DNA of 7,379 nt. It comes from UBA2330 sp035443185. Lineage in GTDB: Bacteria; Bacteroidota; Ignavibacteria; Tepidaquicellales; Tepidaquicellaceae. The notes below the pieces were generated by a model. The model saw only the letters and a list, made by a program, of their open reading frames with translations, ran no database searches and was not told the DNA's origin. The position numbers were made by a program, and so were the translations under genes. Positions 1 to 6,409 of this stretch are shown here, one piece after another. Position 1 is the stretch's first letter. The number at the start of each line of letters is the position of its first letter. The stretch covers positions 1 to 7,379 of the forward strand of contig DAORRV010000116.1 in assembly GCA_035443185.1 (NCBI GenBank). The letters run 5' to 3'.

Positions 1-930
1 TACATTCCACCCAAATTTAACTAACCAAATATAAAGATCCGGTATAAAAATATGATATAAATACAAACCGTAACTAATTTTCCCCAGATAAACCAAGATT
101 TTATTTTCTAATATCTTCTTTACCAATCCATCAAAGCCTAAACTTGCTTTCGCAATAATTATTAAGCTTAATGTTGAAATAATTGTCGGCAAAAATACCC
201 AGGAATAAAAATTTTTTCTATTTAAAAAAATTAATATTAGTATAATAATATTAACGAAGACTAATCCTTTTAATAAATACTTATTTATATTTATTTTAAC
301 ATCATAAATCCTTGAATAAGCTAAGAAAGCTCCGCATGCGAAGGAATCAAAAGAGGCAGGTGTTAGAATATAAAAGTAAGTATTGTTGGTGTATTTGAGA
401 AAGAATATTCTGAATACTATACCTAAAATGAAAAAGAAAATAATAAGGGCTAATAATTTTCTTTTTGAGAATAATAGAATAATTAACGGCCAAATTAAAT
501 AAAACTGCTCTTCTACAGCTAATGTCCATGTATGAGCAAGCTGACCTTGAAAAGTATTAAGAATATAGAAGAGAAAATTCGAAGCATAAATTAAATACCA
601 GCCCATATATGAACTAATATTCTTAAATCCTATCAGGAATAAAACTAAAAGAAGCAAATAGTATATGGGAAATATTCTTAAAGTTCTGCGAATGTAAAAA
701 TCCTTAAACGATCTTAGAGTGGTTGTCTTTTCATTAGAAATAGCAATTTTGCTTCTTATTAAGATCTGTGTGATTAAAAAACCGCTCAATACAAAAAATA
801 ATGTAACGCCAAGTTTTCCGTTGGGAGTATAGTTGATCCACATATCTGCTGGAAAATAGTGACCAACCATGACTAGCAATACCGCAAAAATTCGGAGCGA
901 ATCTAACTGAGGCATGTATTTTAAAGTCAT
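1..930 (-). CDS. Acyltransferase family 3 (OafA/YrhL-like) membrane protein, C-terminus outside window
   Basis: The frame is open for 310 codons from ATG at 930 to the window edge, so the end of the protein is missing. An in-frame TGA lies two codons upstream, so this ATG is the furthest possible start; another ATG at codon 6 is an alternative. Family hallmarks are visible: the N-terminal LDSLR followed by a hydrophobic stretch ending in GHYFP (His24, the conserved catalytic-type histidine), LGVTLFFVLSGFLI (40-53), the arginine motif FYIRRTLRIFPIYY (78-91) and HTWTLAVEEQFYLIWPL (133-149). Many further hydrophobic segments follow, as in this multi-span inner-membrane family, which moves acetyl or other acyl groups onto glycans and lipids. 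No Shine-Dalgarno is seen. It follows a sulfotransferase gene, so it may modify the same surface molecule (inference). The acyl donor and acceptor cannot be read from the sequence. Confidence 0.93.
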   Translation of the reverse strand, partial: MTLKYMPQLDSLRIFAVLLVMVGHYFPADMWINYTPNGKLGVTLFFVLSGFLITQILIRSKIAISNEKTTTLRSFKDFYIRRTLRIFPIYYLLLLVLFLIGFKNISSYMGWYLIYASNFLFYILNTFQGQLAHTWTLAVEEQFYLIWPLIILLFSKRKLLALIIFFFILGIVFRIFFLKYTNNTYFYILTPASFDSFACGAFLAYSRIYDVKININKYLLKGLVFVNIIILILIFLNRKNFYSWVFLPTIISTLSLIIIAKASLGFDGLVKKILENKILVYLGKISYGLYLYHIFIPDLYIWLVKFGWNV

Positions 931-1072
931 ATTTCAAATATTTGATTGTCAAATAATTCAATATTTGTGAGCATTACTTGAGTATGCGGTGTAAAATTCA
1001 TTTCATAAAATTATTTAGTATTAAATTTAGATTTTTTTTTATATAATTCTCGAAAGAAGCCGTGTCATTCAT
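927..1072 (-). other. Two tiny overlapping ORFs in the leader of the acyltransferase gene
   Basis: The interval 931-1230 between the sulfotransferase and acyltransferase genes has no sizeable gene. Within it are two 24-codon ORFs: one at 1072-998 (begins MNDTASFENYIKK) and one at 1001-927 (begins MNFTPHTQVMLTN). The stop of the first overlaps the start of the second as ATGA, and the stop of the second overlaps the acyltransferase ATG in the same way. They could be small leader peptides coupled to acyltransferase translation, remnants of one decayed gene broken by a frameshift, or chance in AT-rich DNA. Neither has a clear ribosome binding site and I recognise neither product. The rest of the gap (1073-1230) is AT-rich, with no convincing terminator or promoter. 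Confidence 0.25.
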
Positions 1073-1230
1073 TATTTTACGGATGAGAACGGATTAAAAG
1101 ATATTCAATGTAATAATTACTAATTTTTTCAAAAAACTTTAAATACTGTTTTGAACTTAACAATGAGTCAAGATTAAATATTTTGATTTGTTAAATTTTG
1201 AGAATGGGAAAGATTTTTGATTTAAAAGAT

Positions 1231-3405
1231 TCAAATTTTTGAAAACTTTTCCAGACAATATTCATATATTTTATAATCAAGACTATTATATTCTTTAAAA
1301 CTTTTAATAAATTCCGGAGAAAGATTTATTGCCTGATCATCTTTTTTAGATATATTTAAAGTCGGTAATTCAATTTTTGTTTTCCCTGAAAGATCAGCTA
1401 ACTTATCAATTGACTCCTGCATTTGTTCAACGATTCCAATAAAAAAATATCTGTCTAATACTTCTTTATAATTATTCTCATTGCAGGGGAAAAAATTTGC
1501 AAGAAGATTCTGATGTCCGTTAATGTAATTCATCAAACTGGTAGTTTCTTTAATATTACTCCTTCCGTAATAATAAAGTGAAATCATTAATTTCAATGGA
1601 TCGCGAATAAAGGTAAAGATCCTGAATTCTTCAGGTCTTTTAAATATTTCAGGATATCTTTGAGGCAAAAAATAACCATCAAATTGAAAATGTGAAACCA
1701 GGCATGTATCACTGTACAGATTACAAAGATTGTATTTAAATTTATGAAATGTATTTAATTCAAATAAAATGCTGTTAGGATCATCTGTATAGTCAAACTG
1801 CATACAATACCAATTGTATAGTGAATTTACTACTGAGGTGCCGCCACATTTCATTAAATGATGAAAAACGTAAGCAGGTTTTGATTTTAGTGTATCATTT
1901 GGTCTGGAATCTGATATTGTAGGCAGCAGAGGAGTCGTTTTCCAAAGTATATTATAGCAAATTCTTTCAACTGAAACCGAACTATTATTTTCATTCAGGA
2001 AAAAATCATTTTCGGTTTTAGAAAACAGATCCTTGTCCTCAAGCATAAATATATGCCTGTGAAATTTATTAAATTTTTCCACATTCTTAAAAAGGAAATA
2101 AATAAATGAATTGGATTGAGCTACGCCTTTATAAAAAACATTATTAAAACTAAATAATACTAAGGCAAATTCCTTTTTAAAAGTTGTTATATTAGTAACA
2201 ATAGTTGCATAGATCTCAAGACTATCTTCAATTTCATCAAAGGCACTAATTGTAAAAACAAAATCAAAATAATTTAAAGGAAAAATATTTAATTGATTAT
2301 TATTACTATCTTTAATTAAATTCAGATCATAATTGTTTTTATTGAAAACCATTTTACTGAATTCATTAACGCACTCCAATTCATAAAAAACATAATCACT
2401 TTTAAGTGAATCAACAAGATGCCCACCTGATTTACCAATTTTAAGAATTTTAGAACCCTTTTTTAAATTGTTTTTTATATAGCTGTAAATTAACAGTTCC
2501 TGATACTTAATAATATCATACTCCAGTTCATCAGTATTTTTACCATAAACAGATTCAGCACTTTTGTAACTGTTAAATAATCCAAAATGCGATTTCTTTG
2601 AATAAGTATATTCCTGGAAATTATCTTTCGATAAATATCTTTCATTCTTCCAAAAAACATTATAAGAATACATTTTTCCGAATTCCTGAAATGTAACTCC
2701 GGTATGAATTTTTAAATATTCATTAAAGTATTTTTCAGATATAATAAAAAGATCATTATCATGAATTATTTTAGAATTATCAATAAAACTGTTTACAGTT
2801 GATTCTTTTTCATAAATGTAATTTATTAATTTATGTGACCAAACTACATTATCCTTATTTAATGCATTAGTAAAACAATTGATTGAAAATCCCATAGGTT
2901 TTAAAAAATTGCGGATATTTAATGCTGTTTCTTTAAGGGAAACTTCTGATTCAGGCAGGCTTTCAAGTGCAGAAATAGAATAAACCAGATCAAAATAATG
3001 CAATTTTAACTTCTCAGATTCCTTAATATCGGGTTTATTAATTAAATCATCTGAAATATCTTCAATTGTTTCAAATTTATTTTTTAGTTCAATAGGTTTT
3101 ACAAATTTCCAGCATTCATAATCCAGTTTTAATTTTTCAAACACCGGGGAATAATCGTTTCCAAGTTCAATTATCTTTGATCCTTTATCAAGATTTAATA
3201 TTACAAAAGTATAAATTAATAAATTCTGATATATTCTTATATCACTATCATCAGGTTCTATCCTTTTGCCATATAAAGTATGATCAACATTGTATTCGTG
3301 AAATATTCGAAAATGAGATTTCTTAGAAAAAGAAAAATCATTAAAATCGAATTGTAAAAAATTTGATGTATTTGATGAGTTTGTTGTGGAATTAGATTTA
3401 TTCAA
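1231..3405 (-). CDS. Fusion protein: two methyltransferase-like domains plus C-terminal PAPS-dependent sulfotransferase
   Basis: A 724-residue protein, predicted cytosolic, starting at TTG 3405; an in-frame TAA lies three codons upstream and no ATG is available near the N-terminus. Residues 1-17 are Asn/Ser/Thr-rich. Residues about 27-259 and 269-491 are two diverged copies of one class I methyltransferase-like unit. Residues about 508-724 form a Sulfotransfer_2-like domain. Its 5'-phosphosulfate-binding loop is HHLMKCGGTSV (515-525, Lys519), comparable to HIPKTGGTS in the family. SHFQFDG (571-577, His572) matches the usual GHF-type motif. The 3'-phosphate site is FTFIRDPLKLMIS (597-609, Arg601 and Ser609), and FFIGIVEQMQESIDKL (654-669) fits the family C-terminal region. 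The domain would transfer sulfate from PAPS to a hydroxyl or amine of an unknown acceptor. Its position 209 bp after cysN agrees with this. The gene is markedly more AT-rich than cysN. Confidence 0.88.
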   Translation of the reverse strand: MNKSNSTTNSSNTSNFLQFDFNDFSFSKKSHFRIFHEYNVDHTLYGKRIEPDDSDIRIYQNLLIYTFVILNLDKGSKIIELGNDYSPVFEKLKLDYECWKFVKPIELKNKFETIEDISDDLINKPDIKESEKLKLHYFDLVYSISALESLPESEVSLKETALNIRNFLKPMGFSINCFTNALNKDNVVWSHKLINYIYEKESTVNSFIDNSKIIHDNDLFIISEKYFNEYLKIHTGVTFQEFGKMYSYNVFWKNERYLSKDNFQEYTYSKKSHFGLFNSYKSAESVYGKNTDELEYDIIKYQELLIYSYIKNNLKKGSKILKIGKSGGHLVDSLKSDYVFYELECVNEFSKMVFNKNNYDLNLIKDSNNNQLNIFPLNYFDFVFTISAFDEIEDSLEIYATIVTNITTFKKEFALVLFSFNNVFYKGVAQSNSFIYFLFKNVEKFNKFHRHIFMLEDKDLFSKTENDFFLNENNSSVSVERICYNILWKTTPLLPTISDSRPNDTLKSKPAYVFHHLMKCGGTSVVNSLYNWYCMQFDYTDDPNSILFELNTFHKFKYNLCNLYSDTCLVSHFQFDGYFLPQRYPEIFKRPEEFRIFTFIRDPLKLMISLYYYGRSNIKETTSLMNYINGHQNLLANFFPCNENNYKEVLDRYFFIGIVEQMQESIDKLADLSGKTKIELPTLNISKKDDQAINLSPEFIKSFKEYNSLDYKIYEYCLEKFSKI
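1933..3327 (-). repeat. Protein-level tandem duplication of a methyltransferase-like domain
   Basis: The two copies inside the fusion protein align with a constant offset of 242 residues. SKKSHF recurs at 27 and 269, LYGKR/VYGKN at 44 and 286, GSKIIELG/GSKILKIG at 76 and 318, and YFDLVYSISALESL/YFDFVFTISAFDEI at 137 and 379. YSYNVFWKN (246) and ICYNILWKT (482) close the two copies with an offset of 236. Spacing and residue types fit motif I and the post-motif strands of class I SAM methyltransferases. Motif I is degraded: ELGNDYS in copy 1 and KIGKSGG in copy 2, without a full GxGxG and without the usual acidic residue at the end of the next strand. Both copies may therefore be structural or acceptor-binding rather than catalytic. 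Confidence 0.75.
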
Positions 3406-3614
3406 ATGAATTTAATTTATTAAGTTTATATTTGACTAAATTTTTTTTATCATATTTCCAATATATGATTAGAATAAACTTTTGAATTAAAAATTAAATT
3501 TAAATTCAATTATGATTAGTAATTTGCTTAATGCTTAGGAAAGTTTTAAAAACTAAAAATAAATATATTCCGGTATATATGGTTAATTTAATATGATAAT
3601 TGTTTTATATTAAA

Positions 3615-4874
3615 TCAAATTATCATCCCCGCAGCAACAGTTTCTTTTGTTGCTTCGTCAATCATTATTAAACTTCCCGTATTTCTGTTTCTTTCGTAAC
3701 TGTCATAAAACAGCGGATGTGTTGTCCGCAGTTTTAATCTTGCAATATCGTTCATTTTAATTTCCTTGTCATCTTCAATTCTGTGCAGTGTATTTATATC
3801 AAACTTGTAATTCACTTCTTTGATAATTGCTTTTACATCTTTGGTCGTATGTTTAAGCAGATATTTGGCTGAAGGATTCATAGGTCTGTTGTTCAGCCAG
3901 CAGACAATTACTTCAATATCCTGACCGATTTCCGGCTGATTATTTGCCCGTACTATCATGTCACCTCTGCTGATATCTATGTCATTTTCCAGACGCATTG
4001 TTACAGACATCGGCGCAAATGCTTCAGGTACCGGTCCTTCAAAGGTATCAATTGACTTTATCTTTGAAGTAAATCCGGAAGGAAGTACTGTCACTTCATC
4101 ACCCGGCTTAAAAACACCGCTTGCGATCCTTCCCGCATATCCGCGGTAATCATGATTAAGATCTGACTGCGGTCTGATCACATACTGCACAGGGAATCTG
4201 CAGTCAATGTGATTATTGTCACTTGCAATGTGAACATTTTCAAGAAGATAAAGTAATGTCGAGCCTTCATACCAGTCCATCTTTTCTGACCTGTCCACAA
4301 CATTATCTCCCATCAAAGCGCTTATAGGTATGAAATGAATATCTTTTACCTCAAGCTTTGAAGCGAATTTTTTATAGTCAGCTACAATTTTTTCATAAAC
4401 ATCCTTGTCGTAATTTACCAGATCCATTTTATTTATGCATAAAACAATGTGGCTTATCTTTAGCAGTGAAGCGATCAATGAATGTCTGCAGGTTTGTTCC
4501 ACTACACCGTGTCTGGCATCAACAAGTATTACTGCTAAGTTTGCAGTCGAAGCACCTGTTACCATATTTCTTGTGTATTGAATGTGACCAGGTGTGTCAG
4601 CTATGATAAACTTTCTCTTAGGAGTCGAAAAATATCTGTATGCAACATCAATTGTAATACTCTGCTCTCTTTCGGCTTTAAGTCCGTCAGTCAATAGCGA
4701 AAGGTCAATATAATCAAGTCCTTTGTATTCGCTCGACTTTTTTACAGCTTCAAGCTGATCTTCAAATATTGATTTGGAATCATAAAGCATTCTGCCGATC
4801 AGCGTACTCTTTCCGTCATCAACGCTTCCGGCTGTTGTAAATCTCAGTAACTCGTTGTTTTGATAATCGATCAC
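3615..4874 (-). CDS. cysN: Sulfate adenylyltransferase subunit 1 (GTPase subunit, CysN)
   Basis: A 419-residue EF-Tu-like GTPase that partners CysD to form APS and pyrophosphate from ATP and sulfate, with GTP hydrolysis driving the reaction in the cytosol. All G motifs are intact: G1 GSVDDGKS (16-23), the EREQSITID switch region (68-76), G3 DTPGH (93-97), G4 NKMD (148-151) and G5 SAL (185-187). Beta-barrel domains follow at roughly 220-310 and 315-417. The length equals the short CysN form without a fused APS kinase, which agrees with a separate cysC here. The start is GTG; the in-frame codon two upstream is TGA and there is no usable ATG before the G1 loop, so this start is well supported. 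No Shine-Dalgarno precedes it; the heptameric repeat array ends a few bases upstream, so the leader appears to have been replaced. Confidence 0.97.
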   Translation of the reverse strand: MIDYQNNELLRFTTAGSVDDGKSTLIGRMLYDSKSIFEDQLEAVKKSSEYKGLDYIDLSLLTDGLKAEREQSITIDVAYRYFSTPKRKFIIADTPGHIQYTRNMVTGASTANLAVILVDARHGVVEQTCRHSLIASLLKISHIVLCINKMDLVNYDKDVYEKIVADYKKFASKLEVKDIHFIPISALMGDNVVDRSEKMDWYEGSTLLYLLENVHIASDNNHIDCRFPVQYVIRPQSDLNHDYRGYAGRIASGVFKPGDEVTVLPSGFTSKIKSIDTFEGPVPEAFAPMSVTMRLENDIDISRGDMIVRANNQPEIGQDIEVIVCWLNNRPMNPSAKYLLKHTTKDVKAIIKEVNYKFDINTLHRIEDDKEIKMNDIARLKLRTTHPLFYDSYERNRNTGSLIMIDEATKETVAAGMII

Positions 4875-4878
4875 TTTT

Positions 4879-4927
4879 CAGTTAATAGTTAATAGTTAAC
4901 AGTTAATAATTGACAGTTAATTGTTTA
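4879..4927. repeat. Heptameric tandem repeat array (left), about 7 units
   Basis: On the plus strand, units of 7 bp with consensus TAGTTAA run in register: CAGTTAA, TAGTTAA, TAGTTAA, CAGTTAA, TAATTGA, CAGTTAA, TTGTTTA. The array fills the gap between the stop of the four-helix-bundle gene and the start of cysN. Because 7 is not a multiple of 3, the TAA in the minus-strand unit falls in every frame. Positions 4882-4908 are identical to 5291-5317 on the other side of the four-helix-bundle gene. Confidence 0.9.
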
Positions 4928-4930
4928 ATA

Positions 4931-5275
4931 TTATTTTAAATTTTTTATTATTGTGTAAAGTATTTTTAATATTTCTGTACAGTCTTTTTCTAATGAAAAA
5001 AACATTTTGTCTTCAATGAAATTTGTTTTATGGAATAATCTCAGCCAGTAATGTGTTTCGCGGCCTTCTTTGTAAGCAATAGATAATTTATATTTAAAAT
5101 CCGCTTTTGATATTCCACCTGTAGCTTCTTCAATATTTGCACCAATTGAAGTACCTGCTTTTAAAATTTGTTTGGATAAAACAAACTCTTTTTTATTATC
5201 CCTTAAATAAATGTTTAATCGTATTATCCTGACAGCAAAGTCAAAAGCCTTATCTCTGACTATTATTTCTTTCAT
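4931..5275 (-). CDS. Four-helix-bundle protein of the S23 / bAvd-like family
   Basis: A small, largely helical protein of 114 residues. The motif ILKAGTSIGANIEEA (about 38-52), followed by a helix starting SKADFKYKLSIAYKEG and then the ETHYWLRL segment, is the signature of the four-helix-bundle family that includes proteins encoded by 23S rRNA intervening sequences and is related to the Avd accessory proteins of diversity-generating retroelements. The biochemical role of most members is unknown; nucleic-acid binding is suspected. I chose ATG 5275 over the in-frame GTG 5281, because AAGGGAG (5290-5284) then lies 8 bases upstream, which is good ribosome-binding spacing. Having a Shine-Dalgarno is itself unlike the neighbouring cys genes. 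The gene sits between cysD and cysN with 7-bp repeat arrays on both sides, so it is most likely an inserted passenger, not part of sulfate activation. Confidence 0.9.
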   Translation of the reverse strand: MKEIIVRDKAFDFAVRIIRLNIYLRDNKKEFVLSKQILKAGTSIGANIEEATGGISKADFKYKLSIAYKEGRETHYWLRLFHKTNFIEDKMFFSLEKDCTEILKILYTIIKNLK

Positions 5276-5283
5276 CGTCACAA

Positions 5284-5290
5284 CTCCCTT
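5284..5290 (-). promoter_or_regulatory. Ribosome binding site of the four-helix-bundle gene
   Basis: AAGGGAG on the minus strand ends 8 bases before ATG 5275. It decides the start, because the alternative GTG at 5281 would leave only 2 bases of spacing. cysC, cysD and cysN lack such a site. Confidence 0.6.
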
Positions 5291-5294
5291 TTAA

Positions 5295-5350
5295 TAGTTA
5301 ATAGTTAACAGTTAATAGTTAATAGTTAATAGTTAATAAATTAATGTTAA
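5295..5350. repeat. Heptameric tandem repeat array (middle), 6 perfect-register units
   Basis: Units TAGTTAA, TAGTTAA, CAGTTAA, TAGTTAA, TAGTTAA, TAGTTAA occupy 5295-5336 on the plus strand; two imperfect units continue to about 5350. The orientation is the same as in the left array, and 27 bp (5291-5317) match 4882-4908 exactly. The array lies just upstream of the ribosome binding site of the four-helix-bundle gene. Confidence 0.9.
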
Positions 5351-5474
5351 TAATATTCAAATGGATCTAAAATAACTTACAAACATAAAAATCAAATTTC
5401 AAACTATAAACCAACTTACTTCAAACCTACTAACATCAAACTATAAACCCAATATTCAACCTTCAAACTGTTAA
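5351..5474. repeat. Degenerate repeat-derived spacer between cysD and the four-helix-bundle gene
   Basis: No ORF of note. On the minus strand it is a T/G-rich run of loose 7-mers resembling GTTTGAA, GTTTATA and GTTAGTA. The 14-mer TCAAACTATAAACC occurs twice on the plus strand (5399-5412 and 5436-5449), 37 bp apart. It looks like older, diverged heptad material continuous with the arrays on either side. Confidence 0.5.
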
Positions 5475-5502
5475 TACTAACTACTAACTATTAACTACTA
5501 AC
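5475..5502. repeat. Inverted heptameric repeat array (right), 4 units, touching the cysD stop codon
   Basis: On the plus strand, TACTAAC, TACTAAC, TATTAAC, TACTAAC; these are reverse complements of the TAGTTAA-type units, so this array is inverted relative to the other two. CTATTAACTA at 5488-5497 is exactly complementary to TAGTTAATAG in the middle array, so a transcript could fold here. The last base overlaps the cysD stop codon (5504-5502). Confidence 0.8.
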
Positions 5503-6407
5503 TAAAAATATCCTTCTTTTTTTCGATCTTCCATAGCCGATTCAGATCTTTTGTCATCAGCTCTGGTTCCTCTTTCAGTTTGTCTTGAAATGGAAACTTC
5601 TTTAATAATATCTTCAAGTGAATTTGCTTCTGAAATTACTGCTCCGGTACAGGTCATATCTCCGATCGTTCTGAATCTTACCTGAAGCATTTCAGGCAAT
5701 TCGGTCTCTCTCATATTCAGAAAATCAGAATGAGCAAGTATTGAACCGTTTCTTCTGATGCAGAGTCTTTTATGTGTAAAATAAATAACAGGCATCGCAA
5801 TTTTTTCCATATGTATATAATTCCAGACGTCCATTTCTGTCCAGTTGCTGATAGGGAATACTCTGAAATGTTCACCCGGATTTTTCTTTCCGTTAAATAT
5901 ATTCCAAAGTTCAGGTCTCTGATTTTTCGGGTCCCATTGACCGAACTCATCTCTGTGTGAGAAGAATCTTTCCTTTGCTCTGGCTTTTTCCTCGTCTCTT
6001 CTTGCGCCGCCCATTGCGGCGTCAATCCTGTATTCCTCAAGTGTATCCAGAAGAGATACCGTCTGCAGCATATTTCTGCTGGCGTCAAAGCCGGTCTCTT
6101 CTTTTACTTTACCTTTGTCGATCGCATCCTGAACAGAACCTATGATCAGTTTTACTCCAAGCTCCGTGATCAGATCATCTCTGTAAGTAAGTGTCTCAGG
6201 GAAATTATGTCCTGTATCAATATGAATAAGCGGGAATGGTATCTTCGCAGGATGAAAAGCTTTTCTGGAAAGATGTGCAAGCAGTATGGAATCTTTTCCT
6301 CCGGAAAACAGTAATGCAGGTTTTTCAAACTGCGCTGCAACTTCACGGATAATAAAAATAGATTCCGACTCAAGCTCTTTTAAATAATTTAAATTGTAAT
6401 TTTCCAA
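5502..6407 (-). CDS. cysD: Sulfate adenylyltransferase subunit 2 (CysD)
   Basis: A 301-residue PP-loop (adenine-nucleotide alpha-hydrolase fold) enzyme, close to the usual length of about 302. It adenylates sulfate to APS in complex with CysN. Motifs: PP-loop SGGKDS (35-40), HIDTGHNFPET (62-72), GGARRDEEKARAKER (133-147), FPISNWTEMDVW (184-195), RFRTIGDMTCTGAV (244-257) and the conserved tail ending KKEGYF, so the protein is complete at its C-terminus. The start is TTG 6407, two bases after the cysC stop, implying translational coupling; no ATG exists between here and LKELESES, which is near the start in homologues. Its stop codon TAG is formed at the edge of a heptameric repeat array. The usual near-contact with cysN is broken by about 630 bp of inserted-looking sequence. 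Confidence 0.97.
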   Translation of the reverse strand: MENYNLNYLKELESESIFIIREVAAQFEKPALLFSGGKDSILLAHLSRKAFHPAKIPFPLIHIDTGHNFPETLTYRDDLITELGVKLIIGSVQDAIDKGKVKEETGFDASRNMLQTVSLLDTLEEYRIDAAMGGARRDEEKARAKERFFSHRDEFGQWDPKNQRPELWNIFNGKKNPGEHFRVFPISNWTEMDVWNYIHMEKIAMPVIYFTHKRLCIRRNGSILAHSDFLNMRETELPEMLQVRFRTIGDMTCTGAVISEANSLEDIIKEVSISRQTERGTRADDKRSESAMEDRKKEGYF

Positions 6408-6409
6408 TG

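Noticed and set aside
1224..1250. Imperfect palindrome over the sulfotransferase stop codon
   Set aside because: Short AT-rich arms with an uneven internal loop and no T-run after it.
3586..3615. 9-bp AT-only inverted repeat (3586-3594 / 3607-3615) at the cysN stop, possible terminator
   Set aside because: Contains no G-C pairs, has a 12-base loop and no T-run on the minus strand after it; expected by chance in this composition.
3958..4606. Plus-strand ORFs opposite cysN
   Set aside because: Antisense shadows of a clearly coding cysN, with low-quality translations and no ribosome binding site.
4931..5275. Diversity-generating retroelement suggested by the Avd-like four-helix-bundle protein
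   Set aside because: No reverse transcriptase, template repeat or variable repeat is present; the arrays are simple heptads.
4879..5502. Heptad arrays as a CRISPR array
   Set aside because: Units are 7 bp and contiguous, with no unique spacers of 30-40 bp and no cas genes.
5717..6088. 123-codon ORF in another frame inside cysD
   Set aside because: Lies wholly within a strongly conserved cysD and has no recognisable motifs; it is a shadow frame.
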